Positions 1 through 9,316 are shown, counted from the stretch's first letter. The stretch is DNA of 64,000 nucleotides from Hydrotalea sp. (GCA_022402565.1 JAKRSC010000024.1:294042-358041); one strand, 5' to 3'. Program-made: numbers and translations. Notes: generated by a model not told the origin, from the letters alone.

Positions 1-362
1 ATTATACCCAAGAAATTAGTTCTTTGAAAAGCCAAGAACAAGCTGATTCCCCCATAAATTCTGAAGCAATTCAAGAATTGAAATCACAAACGATTCTAAC
101 CAACGACGATTGGATTAAGTTCAAAGAATTGTTTGAAAATATTTACCCTAAATTCTTCCCCTACTTCAAATCCAACTACCCCGATTTAACACAAGCGGAA
201 GTAAGGTTCCTAGCATTTACAAAACTTGAAATTACGCCCAAGGAAATGGCGAGCTTATTAGGTGTGAGTGATGAAGCCATCCGCACCTTACGCTTTAGAC
301 TAAAGAAAAAACTCGGATTGAGTCATGGAAAAGAAATTGAACAAGTGGTTATGAGCATCTAA
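1..362 (+). CDS. LuxR-type HTH regulator, C-terminal part (5' end outside window)
   Basis: The reading frame is open from the first bases of the window and ends at a TAA at 360-362, so only the C-terminal ~120 residues are present. The last ~60 residues form a LuxR/GerE-like helix-turn-helix: LTQAEVRFLAF, then EMASLLGVSDEAIRTLRFRLKKKLGL. In Bacteroidota such a tail commonly closes large sensor-regulators with N-terminal TPR or beta-propeller domains and a coiled coil; the stretch just upstream is hydrophilic and consistent with a linker (inference). A TTG at 24 is an internal codon, not a convincing start. DNA-binding transcriptional regulation is likely; the signal sensed cannot be judged. 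Confidence 0.75.
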   Translation, partial: YTQEISSLKSQEQADSPINSEAIQELKSQTILTNDDWIKFKELFENIYPKFFPYFKSNYPDLTQAEVRFLAFTKLEITPKEMASLLGVSDEAIRTLRFRLKKKLGLSHGKEIEQVVMSI

Positions 363-453
363 AAAATTACTCAATTTGATGTTAAATATAAAAATTCTTA
401 TTTTAGCGTCCGTTTAGGTTACTACCCATTTTTATTTACTTTCTAAACTCGTT

Positions 454-993
454 ATGACTATGTTTTTTATGAAATTTTTTAGGCGGAAATCTGTTTTAAT
501 TAACTCATATTACGAAAAATGGTCTAGGCTTAATTTTATAAATTTTATTCTTGTATCTAAGCTGCTTCATTATCTTATATCTATCCCTATTATTGCTCTT
601 GTTTCCATAAGCGGCGTTGAAGATGATTCAATTGGCGGGCCTGATTTAAGCAAATTATCCTTCATTGAATCGCTCATATTTATTGCAGTTGCAGCTCCCA
701 TTATTGAAACCTATTTAGGACAACATCTACCAATTAAGATCACTCAAAAATTTGTAAAAAATCACTCAAACAAAATTCCAATTTTGGTTTCTACCTTACT
801 ATTTTCAGCTTTCCATGCAACCTATAGCTTTTGGTACTTTTTGATAATTTTACCACTAGGATGGATACTTGCTGCTACATACACTATATTTCAAAATAGA
901 AAAGAATCCGCATTTTGGATTACAGCTGCCATTCATATGCTGCAGAACTTAATTGCTGTATTGATGAGGTACGAAGATTATTTTAATCTATAA
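454..993 (+). CDS. CPBP-family intramembrane protease-like protein
   Basis: A 179-residue protein with four or so hydrophobic segments. The CPBP (Abi, CAAX protease-like) signature is partly visible: an FxxxH motif in FSAFHATYSFW (motif 2) and HxxxN in IHMLQNL (motif 3) near the C terminus. Motif 1, normally EExxxR, is degenerate: APIIETYLGQ keeps one Glu and lacks the second Glu and the Arg. The family cleaves within membranes, in some cases prenylated or bacteriocin-related substrates. With the altered motif 1 the protein may be a variant or non-proteolytic member. Alternative starts exist at the second Met (residue 3) and the third (residue 6). It stands alone between the LuxR-type gene and a converging SDR gene. 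Confidence 0.65.
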   Translation: MTMFFMKFFRRKSVLINSYYEKWSRLNFINFILVSKLLHYLISIPIIALVSISGVEDDSIGGPDLSKLSFIESLIFIAVAAPIIETYLGQHLPIKITQKFVKNHSNKIPILVSTLLFSAFHATYSFWYFLIILPLGWILAATYTIFQNRKESAFWITAAIHMLQNLIAVLMRYEDYFNL

Positions 994-995
994 AT

Positions 996-1775
996 TCAAA
1001 TTCGCTCGCTTGCTAAATGTTTTTTGATTTTCATCATTATTTTATCAGGTGTTATTCTTGGTAAATTTGAGATGAACCAATTGTTGAAACCAACAATCTT
1101 TTTGCCTTTACCATGTAGCAAGAGCTGAATACCAGATTTTGCAACAGTTGCAGCTAGCATAGGCTTATTTGCAAACATTGCGTTGGTCCTGCGCATAGCA
1201 CTTGTATGAAAAGGTGTTTCTACTGTACCAGGACATAGTGCAGTTACAATTACACCTGTACCAGCCAACTCTGCTGCAATTGTTTCAGTAAAACTTAGTA
1301 CAAAAGATTTAGAAGCAGAATAAATAGAGTAATACGGAAATGGAATGAATGATAACAAAGAAGCAACATTCATAATTCTACCCTCATTTCTTTTTATCAT
1401 GTCCTGTGCAAATAGTTTTGTTAGGATAACTAAACTGCTAATATTGAGTTGAATCATTTTAAGTTCTTCCTCTAATGACGTATCAACAAATTGTCCATAG
1501 GCTCCAAAGCCTGCGTTATTGACTAAATGAGTGACAATGAAACCTTGCATTTGAATTTCATGATATAAATCAATTGCCTGCTTTGTATCGGATAAATCCT
1601 TTCCAAAATAATGAACATCAATACCATAAGCTGTAGTCAATTCTCGCTGCATTCTTTTTAGTTTTTCTACCCTTCGAGCAACAATAATTAAATGATAACC
1701 TTTCTCCGCTAATTGTAATGCCATTTCATAACCTATACCTGAAGATGCGCCTGTAATAAGTATATAATTTTTCAT
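996..1775 (-). CDS. SDR-family oxidoreductase
   Basis: A 259-residue classical short-chain dehydrogenase/reductase. The cofactor motif TGASSGIG is at residues 8-15, NNAG at 86-89, catalytic Ser139 in NVAS, and Tyr152 with Lys156 in YSASK. Arg34-Arg35 after the second beta strand suggests NADP(H) preference (inference). The start was placed at the Met preceding KNYILITG, 10 bases after the stop of the DUF2147 gene; the longer frame would run into that gene. It is the last gene of the efflux block. Its substrate is unknown, and the link with efflux rests on gene order only. Confidence 0.85.
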   Translation of the reverse strand: MKNYILITGASSGIGYEMALQLAEKGYHLIIVARRVEKLKRMQRELTTAYGIDVHYFGKDLSDTKQAIDLYHEIQMQGFIVTHLVNNAGFGAYGQFVDTSLEEELKMIQLNISSLVILTKLFAQDMIKRNEGRIMNVASLLSFIPFPYYSIYSASKSFVLSFTETIAAELAGTGVIVTALCPGTVETPFHTSAMRRTNAMFANKPMLAATVAKSGIQLLLHGKGKKIVGFNNWFISNLPRITPDKIMMKIKKHLASERI

Positions 1776-1785
1776 GAATTTGAAT

Positions 1786-2220
1786 TTATTTGATTTTAGT
1801 CCATGTTTCAGTTCTCCCAAAAAGTGAAATACCTATATATCCCCTAACTTCTAACTTGCTATCTGAAACTAAGGTTAACTTACAGTGGTATGTTTTGCCA
1901 TCTTTTGGATCATAAATTGTACCATCACTCCAAACATTTTTATTTTTGAATACAAAGTTTTTTAGAATAGTTAATCCAATCACATCTCTGTTTCTTAAAG
2001 ATGGATCAGGATTCTTGATATCCTTTGGATCGCCACCTGTACCCCATATAATTTTCCCATGAATTTTATTTTCATTCTGATAAATTTCAAATTTTGCATC
2101 TTTCTTTTCATTGATCCATTCGCCAATAATTTTGCTATTAGGCAAATTGATAAAAGATGGTTTTGAATCAGAAATAATAAAAAACATAGAACTAAGTAAA
2201 GCAATGAATGTAGTTGTCAT
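1786..2220 (-). CDS. DUF2147 exported protein
   Basis: A 144-residue protein with an N-terminal hydrophobic stretch resembling a signal peptide, followed by a DUF2147 domain: IGEWINEKKDAKFEIYQ, then KIIWGTGGDPKDIKNPDP, DVIGLTIL and a C-terminal WTKIK. Proteins of this family are small exported beta-rich domains of unknown function, often described as cell-envelope proteins. It follows the RND pump gene with a 16-base gap and precedes the SDR gene with a 10-base gap, so it is probably cotranscribed with both. Function is unassigned; an accessory envelope role beside the pump is only a guess. Confidence 0.8.
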   Translation of the reverse strand: MTTTFIALLSSMFFIISDSKPSFINLPNSKIIGEWINEKKDAKFEIYQNENKIHGKIIWGTGGDPKDIKNPDPSLRNRDVIGLTILKNFVFKNKNVWSDGTIYDPKDGKTYHCKLTLVSDSKLEVRGYIGISLFGRTETWTKIK

Positions 2221-2236
2221 AAGTGTATTTTAAAGA

Positions 2237-5200
2237 TTATGAATTAGGTGTCTGTTCAATACTGGGAGGAATTAATTTATACATAACGGGAGTAACAATT
2301 CTTGATAATATGGTGGATGTTACAAGTCCACCTATTAATACCAATGCAAGTGGAGAAATAATTGGATTGGTACTAACTGCTAGAGGTATTAATCCCCCAA
2401 TAGCAGTTAGTGATGTTAATACCACTGGAAGAAAACGAAGTTCACCTGCTTTTTCAATAGCTGCTTGTAAATCCTCTCCTTCTGCTCTTAGCTGATTCGT
2501 GAAGTCAACTAATAATATTGAATTTTTAACCTCTATACCGGCTAAACCAATAAATCCAATAATTGCGATGAATGACATAGGATTACCAGATAACCAGAGC
2601 ATAGTAACTCCTCCAATTACACCTAAAGGAATTACCGACAGAACAATCAATATTCCCTTAAATGTTTTAAACTGGAGAATTAAAACTGCTAAAAAAAGAA
2701 AAACAGTCAGAATGATTACAGTGGCAAATCCACCTCCAAATGCATCTCCTTCACTTTCTGCTTCACCAGAAAGTTTATAATAATACCCTTTGGGTAATTT
2801 CATTTGATTCAATTGTGGAATAACCTCGGTTAATACATCATTTGCTAAAACACCTTTTTTTGTATAGGATGTAATTTTTACAAACCTGCTCTTATTAAAG
2901 TGATTGATACTGGTAGGTGAAGTTTCAAATTCTATAGTTGCAACCTGATTCAGGGGAACTGCAACACCAGTTGCATTATTGATGAAAATACTGTTTAAAA
3001 CCCTTAGTGTTGCTTGTTTATCTTTTGGTGCATTCACCATTATATTAAAATCGTCCCCCTCACTGTTTGTATATGTACCCACCTGAAGTCCTGCTACAGA
3101 TAAACGTATTGTTTTATCAATATCTGCTGTTAATACTCCAAGAGATCTTGCTTTGTCTTTTTGAATATTTACTTTAATATCTGTTTTTAATGTATTCAAT
3201 TCATTGGTTACATAAATTGTCCCTTTGTTATTTTTTAAAATATTTTCGGCAACAAAAGACAATTTTCGAAGAGAGTCAAGGTGATCTCCAAATATCCTTA
3301 TAGAAATAGGAGCCTCAATAGGCGGGCCTTGCTCAAAGTCCTTCACCTCAACCTTTGCAAATGGGAATAATGCAAATTGATCTCTTAATTGCTGAATCAA
3401 AGCTTCTTTTACTTTGGGCTTTTCCTTGTTTGAGAGCTGAATAAAAATTTGAGCAAAATCAAATTTCTCTTCTTGCTGTGGTACATTATAATAGATCTGT
3501 GGATTACCTTTTCCCACATTAGAGGTAAAGAATTCAATTTGTTCGTACTTACTCAAGCTGTCTTCTACCATTTGTGTTATGCGACTACTTTCTTGTAAAC
3601 TAGTTTGAAGAGGCATTTTTATATTTATCAAGAAAATAGGCTTCTCAGAGGTGGGAAATAATTTAAATCCTATTAATGGAAACAACGTTAATGAAGCAGC
3701 AAACAAAACAAATGAAATAAATAATGTAAGAATTGGTTTTGCTAATGCTTTTTTAATAAGTTTAGAATAGGTAGCAGTTATGGCTTGTTTCATCAATCTT
3801 AAAAAAATATTCCCTCGAGAATCATGGTGAACTTTTAAGACTCGACTAGCTAAAAAAGGTACTACAGTAAGTGATACCAACATAGAAGCAACAACACTAG
3901 AGATAACTGCTAGGGGCAAGCCTCTAACAAATTCACCGGGTCCACCTGGTAAAAAAATCAATGGCAAAAATGATATTACTAGAGTTGCAGTACATCCTAG
4001 AACTGCTAAAGTAATTTGCTTAGTAGCTTTTATGGATGCTTCTTTTGGAGAATATCCGTCACGCAACCATCTTTCAATATTTTCTACTACAACAATACTA
4101 TCATCCACAAGTAGCCCAAGAGATACAACTAATCCAACAATACTTAATTGGTTAAGTGAAATACCAAATAAATTGAGTCCTACTAAACCTAAAGCTAATG
4201 ATAATGGTATTGCAATCATTACAACCATTGATGCCCTCAACCCAAGAGGAGCTAAAGTAAAAAGAACTAATAAAATGGCTATTAAAAAGTCAATACCTAA
4301 TCCAGATAATCGTAACTGTACATTGTCTGCTTGATCAAAATGTTTTATCAACTTCATATTACTGGGAAGTGACTTCTCGAAATTTGTAATAATAGGAGCA
4401 TATTGATCTTGGGTTGACTGTATATTTCCGCCTACTTTTTGTGCAGCATGAATGAGCACACATCTAAAGCCGTTTAATCTAGTAATATGAGTTTCCTGTT
4501 CATTTCTAAACCCAATACTAGCAACATCTTTTAGTAAAACAATCTGACCATTACCTTGAAAGATTATAGTATTAGCTAAGTCACTTACGTCTTTGAATTT
4601 ACCACTGGTTTTAATATTGAAAGTATTTGTAGATGCGGTAACACTTCCACCTGGAATATTAATAGCTTCACTCTGTATACTACCTAAAACATAGCTCAAT
4701 GGAATTTTTAATTCAGCTAGCTTGTCAATATGCAAATCAATTCTTAGTTCTTCATTTGGAACCCCAGAAATTTTGATTTTCTTTAGATTAACTACCTTTT
4801 CAAGCTGTTCTTTTAAATCTTCTGCCTGAGATTTAAGATCTTTATATGAGGCATTTTCACTTATAAGAGCTACTTGCAATATATTCACATCGCTAGGATC
4901 TACTTTTCTAATATCAATTTTCAAAATATCTTCTGGTAATGAAGTTCGGAGCGCATTCACTTCACGTATTACTTCCTGATATTTATTATCTACGATTACG
5001 CCATACTTAAATTCAACTCTTATCACTGCTAAGCCATCTTCAATAGAAGTAACAATTCTATCAATATTTTCTAGCTCATAAATTTTGTTTTCTATAGGTT
5101 TAACAACCAATTCTTCCATATCTTGTGGACTTGTACCTGGATAAACAACAACTATTGGAAATGTTGGCGGATTAATTTGAGGATCTTCTGCACGAGACAT

Positions 5201-5293
5201 TGTAAACATAGTTACCAGACCAACCACAGCAACCATAACAAATACCACTAAAGTAAATTGGTAGTTTTTTACAGAGAAATTTGTCAAGTTCAT
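2237..5293 (-). CDS. RND-family efflux pump inner-membrane subunit
   Basis: 1018 residues, the usual size for an AcrB/HAE-type resistance-nodulation-division permease. It has a first membrane helix at ~12-30, a large periplasmic loop to ~330, a cluster of helices at ~335-540, a second periplasmic loop, and a final cluster from ~850. The proton-relay Asp pair in helix 4 is visible at residues 397-398 (LGLLVDDSIVVVENIER). The loop opening YPGTSPQDMEELVVKPIE is typical of the family. The start ATG lies 5 bases beyond the adaptor-gene stop. The pump should export small amphiphilic compounds using the proton gradient together with the adaptor and TolC proteins encoded upstream; the substrate is not predictable. 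Confidence 0.95.
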   Translation of the reverse strand: MNLTNFSVKNYQFTLVVFVMVAVVGLVTMFTMSRAEDPQINPPTFPIVVVYPGTSPQDMEELVVKPIENKIYELENIDRIVTSIEDGLAVIRVEFKYGVIVDNKYQEVIREVNALRTSLPEDILKIDIRKVDPSDVNILQVALISENASYKDLKSQAEDLKEQLEKVVNLKKIKISGVPNEELRIDLHIDKLAELKIPLSYVLGSIQSEAINIPGGSVTASTNTFNIKTSGKFKDVSDLANTIIFQGNGQIVLLKDVASIGFRNEQETHITRLNGFRCVLIHAAQKVGGNIQSTQDQYAPIITNFEKSLPSNMKLIKHFDQADNVQLRLSGLGIDFLIAILLVLFTLAPLGLRASMVVMIAIPLSLALGLVGLNLFGISLNQLSIVGLVVSLGLLVDDSIVVVENIERWLRDGYSPKEASIKATKQITLAVLGCTATLVISFLPLIFLPGGPGEFVRGLPLAVISSVVASMLVSLTVVPFLASRVLKVHHDSRGNIFLRLMKQAITATYSKLIKKALAKPILTLFISFVLFAASLTLFPLIGFKLFPTSEKPIFLINIKMPLQTSLQESSRITQMVEDSLSKYEQIEFFTSNVGKGNPQIYYNVPQQEEKFDFAQIFIQLSNKEKPKVKEALIQQLRDQFALFPFAKVEVKDFEQGPPIEAPISIRIFGDHLDSLRKLSFVAENILKNNKGTIYVTNELNTLKTDIKVNIQKDKARSLGVLTADIDKTIRLSVAGLQVGTYTNSEGDDFNIMVNAPKDKQATLRVLNSIFINNATGVAVPLNQVATIEFETSPTSINHFNKSRFVKITSYTKKGVLANDVLTEVIPQLNQMKLPKGYYYKLSGEAESEGDAFGGGFATVIILTVFLFLAVLILQFKTFKGILIVLSVIPLGVIGGVTMLWLSGNPMSFIAIIGFIGLAGIEVKNSILLVDFTNQLRAEGEDLQAAIEKAGELRFLPVVLTSLTAIGGLIPLAVSTNPIISPLALVLIGGLVTSTILSRIVTPVMYKLIPPSIEQTPNS

Positions 5294-5298
5294 GATAA

Positions 5299-6345
5299 CT
5301 ATTTTCGAATGATTGAAATAATTGAGCTTTCATTTAAAAAAGCTGAATTTGATTTTACAATTTCTTTTACGCCTTCTAAACCCGTTTTTACTTGCACATA
5401 GTCATCATTAAAACTTGATATTTCAATGGCCTGCTTCTTAACCTTTCCCCCTTCAATTGGAATAAAAACAAAGGCATTATTGCCATCTGCTTCTACTATT
5501 GAGCTATAAGGTATTGACTGATAAGTGTACCTTTGATTGGTTTTGATAGATGCTTTACCGAACATACCTATTGCAGGTTGAACCGCATTGATTTTAAGTT
5601 TTATCTCTGCTTGAAATGTTCCACTTGCAATATCTGGGGTTAATAATTTTTTTGAAACTCTTCCCTCCAAATGCTGATTGGGATAAGCGTCTAAATATAC
5701 TTTTGCTAATGCACCCACTTCTATCAACGCCCAGTCTATATCTGATAATCCTACTTTCAGAACCCATTCATTAGACCCCTGCTCCCCAACAAGTAAAATG
5801 GGCGACCCACTTGCCACAATTTCACCTTGCTGAGCAATCTTTTTAATTACGAAGCCATCTCTTTGAGCATAAATTGAAGAATATTCTTTATTGAATGCAA
5901 TAGATTCATATTGTTGCTTTGCTATGTTAAAAGCTGTTGTAGCATTTTGATATTGCTCCAATGTTGCAACACTATCTTTAAAAAGACTTGCTACCCGTTT
6001 CAGATCGCGTTCTGCTTTTTCTAATGCCAATTTTGATTGTAATAAACCTGCTTCTATTTCATTTTCTTTAAGGGTTGCAAGCAATTTTCCTTTTTTAAAA
6101 TATGCGCCATTTTCAATAAATATTTTATCGACTACCCCACCAACCTTAAATGAATACTTGACTTCCTGCTCAATCGATAAAACACCTGTTACCTGTATAT
6201 CCTTTGAACCAACAGTATTAGAAAGTGTAAATGTTGTTACTGGTATTACTTCTTCAACTTCTAAAGAATTATTTGAGGCAGTCTTGTTATTACAAGCCAC
6301 CACCGATATTAATATTATAACTAGATACCTAAATTGAAATTTCAT
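5299..6345 (-). CDS. RND efflux periplasmic adaptor (membrane-fusion) lipoprotein
   Basis: A 348-residue adaptor of the HlyD/AcrA class. The start was placed at the Met giving MKFQFRYLVIILISVVAC, a signal peptide with a lipobox ending at Cys18, so it is a predicted lipoprotein. A lipoyl-like half motif (VGGVVDKIFIENGAYFKKGKLL) is followed by a short coiled-coil hairpin at ~90-140, the second lipoyl half (QRDGFVIKKIAQQGEIV) and beta-barrel domains. It bridges the RND pump and TolC. The chosen start lies 10 bases after the TolC stop; a longer frame would overlap that gene. Gaps to both neighbours are short, indicating an operon. Confidence 0.92.
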   Translation of the reverse strand: MKFQFRYLVIILISVVACNNKTASNNSLEVEEVIPVTTFTLSNTVGSKDIQVTGVLSIEQEVKYSFKVGGVVDKIFIENGAYFKKGKLLATLKENEIEAGLLQSKLALEKAERDLKRVASLFKDSVATLEQYQNATTAFNIAKQQYESIAFNKEYSSIYAQRDGFVIKKIAQQGEIVASGSPILLVGEQGSNEWVLKVGLSDIDWALIEVGALAKVYLDAYPNQHLEGRVSKKLLTPDIASGTFQAEIKLKINAVQPAIGMFGKASIKTNQRYTYQSIPYSSIVEADGNNAFVFIPIEGGKVKKQAIEISSFNDDYVQVKTGLEGVKEIVKSNSAFLNESSIISIIRK

Positions 6346-6355
6346 ATGAGATGTT

Positions 6356-7696
6356 TTAAAATTGATAAGATGCATTTGCGCGTTCAACCAAAGCTGCTTT
6401 AATGTAGGTTTCATACAATGAAATGTTTACTTGTAAATCATTTTGAATCAGCTGATTTTGTGCATCCAACAGTTCTATAAATAAAGCCTGTCCTTCTTTA
6501 TATAGCTTTAGTATATCGCTATAGTAGATACGCGCTGTCTTCTGATTAACAACTGATGCTTTATAATTTTCTAGTGCGTTCCTATAATTATTAGTTGCTG
6601 TATTATATTGAAGTCGAATCTGATTATATGCATATTCTGACTCACTTTTTTGTATTTTCTCATTTAAAGAGGCTTGCTGAATAGCATACTGACTTTTTCT
6701 AGAATTAAACAAATCCCATTGCAATGAAAGACCAATAAAATAATACCTTGAATTGTTATCAAATTTTCCATCAAAACCTTGTGATCCAAGATCTACAAAC
6801 GTATTTACTTTGGGCATTTGCCAAGACTTAGCTAAACCAGTCAAATCCCGACTAATTGCCTCTACTATTGAAAGCTTTTGAAGCTCTTCTCTTAATTGAA
6901 GTGTTGTATCTAACGAAATAGATGCAATTTGAAGCTGATAGTTAGAATCTATTTGAATTACATGATCTAAATCTTTATTCAATAGAAAATTAAAATACGA
7001 TCTAGCCGAGTTCGATTGGATTATAGCTGTACTTTTTAGAGTTTCATATTTAACAACTTCATTTTGTGCACGAACAACAGCAGTTTTATTCACTCGATCA
7101 TTCTTGAATAAAGACTCATTTACTCGCTTGGATTCTAATACTAAAGAAAGTGCATTCTCATAGATCTTAATCGCTTGAACAGATTGTAGATAAGCGAAGT
7201 ATGCAACTTTTATCTCTTTTACTAATTCCCTTTTTAAAAGATTCAATTCAAATGTCTGTAGTTGTATTTGCTCTTGCTTAGTTTTCTTATTAAAGGACAA
7301 CTCTTTGTTGTATAATGGAACAGTAGCTCTCAACCTTGCATCATAAAAATTATTCGGATTTAATAGAATTTTTTCATTTTGTAATTGTGGGAAACGATTG
7401 CTATTGGTTAATTGATTTAAAGAACTGTACACAGAATTCAATAAATCACCAGCAGGAAAATCTACTGTTCTGCCACCATCGGCTAGGAAGTAATCTGCTA
7501 AAAAAGATACTTTAGGGTAATACAATGACTTAGCTTCTTTGAGTGCAAACAAGCTTTTCTCTAATCCTAATTCTTGGCGATAAATATTCTGGTTACTCAA
7601 TAATCCTTCTTTTATGTATTTGTCTATTACGTTCTGCCCAGATTTTATTAGGGCACTAATAATTAGACTAAAAACAATTAAAAGTTTAGCTCTCAT
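6356..7696 (-). CDS. TolC-family outer-membrane efflux protein
   Basis: 446 residues with an N-terminal hydrophobic signal sequence (ending near residue 19) and two rounds of long amphipathic helices typical of outer-membrane efflux proteins, e.g. LGLEKSLFALKEAKSLYYPKVSF in the first repeat and LFIELLDAQNQLIQNDLQVN near the C terminus. It forms the trimeric exit duct for the RND pump encoded downstream. It is the first structural gene after tetR; the 48-base gap between them holds a 13-bp palindrome at 7715-7727 that fits a repressor operator. Confidence 0.92.
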   Translation of the reverse strand: MRAKLLIVFSLIISALIKSGQNVIDKYIKEGLLSNQNIYRQELGLEKSLFALKEAKSLYYPKVSFLADYFLADGGRTVDFPAGDLLNSVYSSLNQLTNSNRFPQLQNEKILLNPNNFYDARLRATVPLYNKELSFNKKTKQEQIQLQTFELNLLKRELVKEIKVAYFAYLQSVQAIKIYENALSLVLESKRVNESLFKNDRVNKTAVVRAQNEVVKYETLKSTAIIQSNSARSYFNFLLNKDLDHVIQIDSNYQLQIASISLDTTLQLREELQKLSIVEAISRDLTGLAKSWQMPKVNTFVDLGSQGFDGKFDNNSRYYFIGLSLQWDLFNSRKSQYAIQQASLNEKIQKSESEYAYNQIRLQYNTATNNYRNALENYKASVVNQKTARIYYSDILKLYKEGQALFIELLDAQNQLIQNDLQVNISLYETYIKAALVERANASYQF

Positions 7697-7714
7697 TGAA
7701 TTATGTTTTAAATT

Positions 7715-7727
7715 TGAACAATGTTCA
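7715..7727. promoter_or_regulatory. Candidate TetR operator before tolC
   Basis: The sequence TGAACAATGTTCA is an inverted repeat with 5-bp arms (TGAAC/GTTCA) around 3 bases, 18-31 bases upstream of the tolC start. The same arms recur at 8390-8402 in front of tetR. Two identical-arm palindromes around one TetR-family gene make an autoregulated repressor with a second site at the pump genes likely (inference). I see no perfect TAnnTTTG box beside this copy. Confidence 0.7.
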
Positions 7728-7744
7728 TATTAAACGAAAAAAAA

Positions 7745-8362
7745 TTATTTTTTATCAATCATTAAAACAAACTCCTCGTACCCTTTCAATATCATTTGCT
7801 CTGGGGCTACACAGGTTACACCTTGCACGCGCTGCCTAATAACCAAAGAAGCCATTCCATGAACCGCACTCCAAATAGCAAAGGACAGGGCTTCTGGTTC
7901 ATGACCAACGAAATGTCCTAATCTGATACAATCGTTCACAGTTCCTTTCAATAACTCAAATGTAGCTTTCCCTTCATTCCATTCGTCTTTATGCGTAGAC
8001 TCTAAAAATTCTATTGGCGCTTTCATACTGAACATTAAATCATACATTTCGGGGTGATCTAATGCGAACTTGAGGTATACCCTTCCTAAAGCTTTTAAGC
8101 GCTCCATTGGATCGTCTACACTAAAAAGAACTTTCATTTCACCGCCAAGCTGTCTAAATCCCTGCGTATGCAATTCATGTAGAATATCATTCTTATCCTT
8201 GAAATACACATAAACTGTTCCAATGCTATACTCTATTTCCTGAGCTATATTTCGAATGGTTGTATGTTCTATACCCCTTTCTGCAAACAACTTTTTTGCT
8301 GCATGAAGAATCATTTTTTTTAGCTCTTCCTTTTCCTTCGCCTTTCTTTCAGATATGCCCAT
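7745..8362 (-). CDS. TetR/AcrR-family transcriptional regulator
   Basis: 205 residues starting at the ATG that gives MGISERKAKEKEEL; the longer frame would begin inside the promoter and operator described at 8380-8411. The N-terminal helix-turn-helix is clear at ~34-54 (TTIRNIAQEIEYSIGTVYVYF), followed by FKDKNDIL. The C-terminal ligand domain resembles the TetR_C-type domains with the segment FALDHPEMYDLMFSM. It probably represses itself and the efflux genes directly downstream, released by a pump substrate. Evidence for this is gene order plus the two matching palindromes. Confidence 0.9.
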   Translation of the reverse strand: MGISERKAKEKEELKKMILHAAKKLFAERGIEHTTIRNIAQEIEYSIGTVYVYFKDKNDILHELHTQGFRQLGGEMKVLFSVDDPMERLKALGRVYLKFALDHPEMYDLMFSMKAPIEFLESTHKDEWNEGKATFELLKGTVNDCIRLGHFVGHEPEALSFAIWSAVHGMASLVIRQRVQGVTCVAPEQMILKGYEEFVLMIDKK

Positions 8363-8379
8363 ATTAATTATTGACAGAA

Positions 8380-8411
8380 CAAAATTAAATGAACGCTGTT
8401 CAATTTTCAAA
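8380..8411 (-). promoter_or_regulatory. tetR promoter with embedded operator
   Basis: On the minus strand a -33 TTTG (8411-8408) and a -7 TAATTTTG (8387-8380) are separated by 20 bases, matching the Bacteroidota consensus TTTG-N19/20-TAnnTTTG. The palindrome TGAACGCTGTTCA (8390-8402) fills the spacer between the two elements, where a bound repressor would block polymerase. The tetR start codon follows 17 bases after the -7 box. Confidence 0.75.
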
Positions 8412-8636
8412 AAAAATTTCCCCTTTCCTATCTCTAAAAATCAAAAACTCCTCTAAATATTTGATTGTCTTGAGTTTATAAATAGGCATTCATTTATTTA
8501 TCCAAGTTGTGAATGTATCCTATAACCTTTGCTTTAATTTAATAGGGCGCGTTGCTCCAAACGTATTTCATAAATACTTTTACAAAGAAATTGATGGTTT
8601 ATCCATCGCCTCAAACAAATTCAAAATAAAAATAAA

Positions 8637-9257
8637 TTGGAAATTAACCTCACCTTAATCCTAGACCTTCTTGGCACATTTGCTTTTGCGGTAAGTGGTA
8701 TTCGCTTGGCTTCTAAAAAGGAAATTGACTGGTTTGGGGCATTTGTAATTGGCTTAGTTACTTCAATAGGCGGGGGTACCTTACGTGATTTGTTGTTAGA
8801 TGTAACACCATTTTGGATGACTAACCACACTTATTTTCTTACTACAGCTGCTGCCTTAGCTGCTGTGCTAATTTTTAAAGAAAAATTGCTGAAATGGAAT
8901 AATACCTTATTCATTTTTGACACTATAGGACTTGGGCTTTTTACTATAGTGGGTATTACTAAATCAGTAAACACAGGACTATCATTTGGTGTTTGTATTG
9001 CTATGGGTACTATAACAGGAACTGTTGGTGGTGTTATTCGTGATATATTACTGAATGAAGTTCCACTTCTTTTTAAAAAAGACATTTATGCATTAGCATG
9101 TATTGCTGGTGGTCTAGTATATTTTGGCTGGATTTATATAAATATTACCCAAAATATCACTGAAGTTATAGGTGCGTTAACCGTAATTATAATTCGTCTG
9201 ATTGCTGTTAAGTACCACATTCATTTGCCACAAATGAAACCAATTCAGTCTAAATAG
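8637..9257 (+). CDS. TRIC-type (YadS/UPF0126) membrane channel protein
   Basis: 206 residues, seven predicted membrane helices in two homologous halves. Each half carries the family's glycine-rich turn: SIGGGTLRDLLL and TVGGVIRDILL. This is the trimeric intracellular cation channel (TRIC)/UPF0126 fold, which in prokaryotes conducts monovalent cations or has been proposed for amino-acid permeation; which applies here is not visible. No in-frame ATG exists upstream before a stop at 8592, so translation most likely begins at the TTG at 8637. The 226-base gap upstream holds the tetR promoter on the other strand and no further gene. Confidence 0.85.
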   Translation: MEINLTLILDLLGTFAFAVSGIRLASKKEIDWFGAFVIGLVTSIGGGTLRDLLLDVTPFWMTNHTYFLTTAAALAAVLIFKEKLLKWNNTLFIFDTIGLGLFTIVGITKSVNTGLSFGVCIAMGTITGTVGGVIRDILLNEVPLLFKKDIYALACIAGGLVYFGWIYINITQNITEVIGALTVIIIRLIAVKYHIHLPQMKPIQSK

Positions 9258-9316
9258 CTTTCATCTATCATTCATTTTCTCAGATAGCTCATTTAATTAT
9301 CTACTTTTATATAAAA

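Noticed and set aside
2237-5293. Many open frames on the opposite strand inside the RND, receptor and lgt genes (e.g. 4032-4334, 31700-32083)
   Set aside because: They are low-complexity shadows of recognised genes with no domains of their own.
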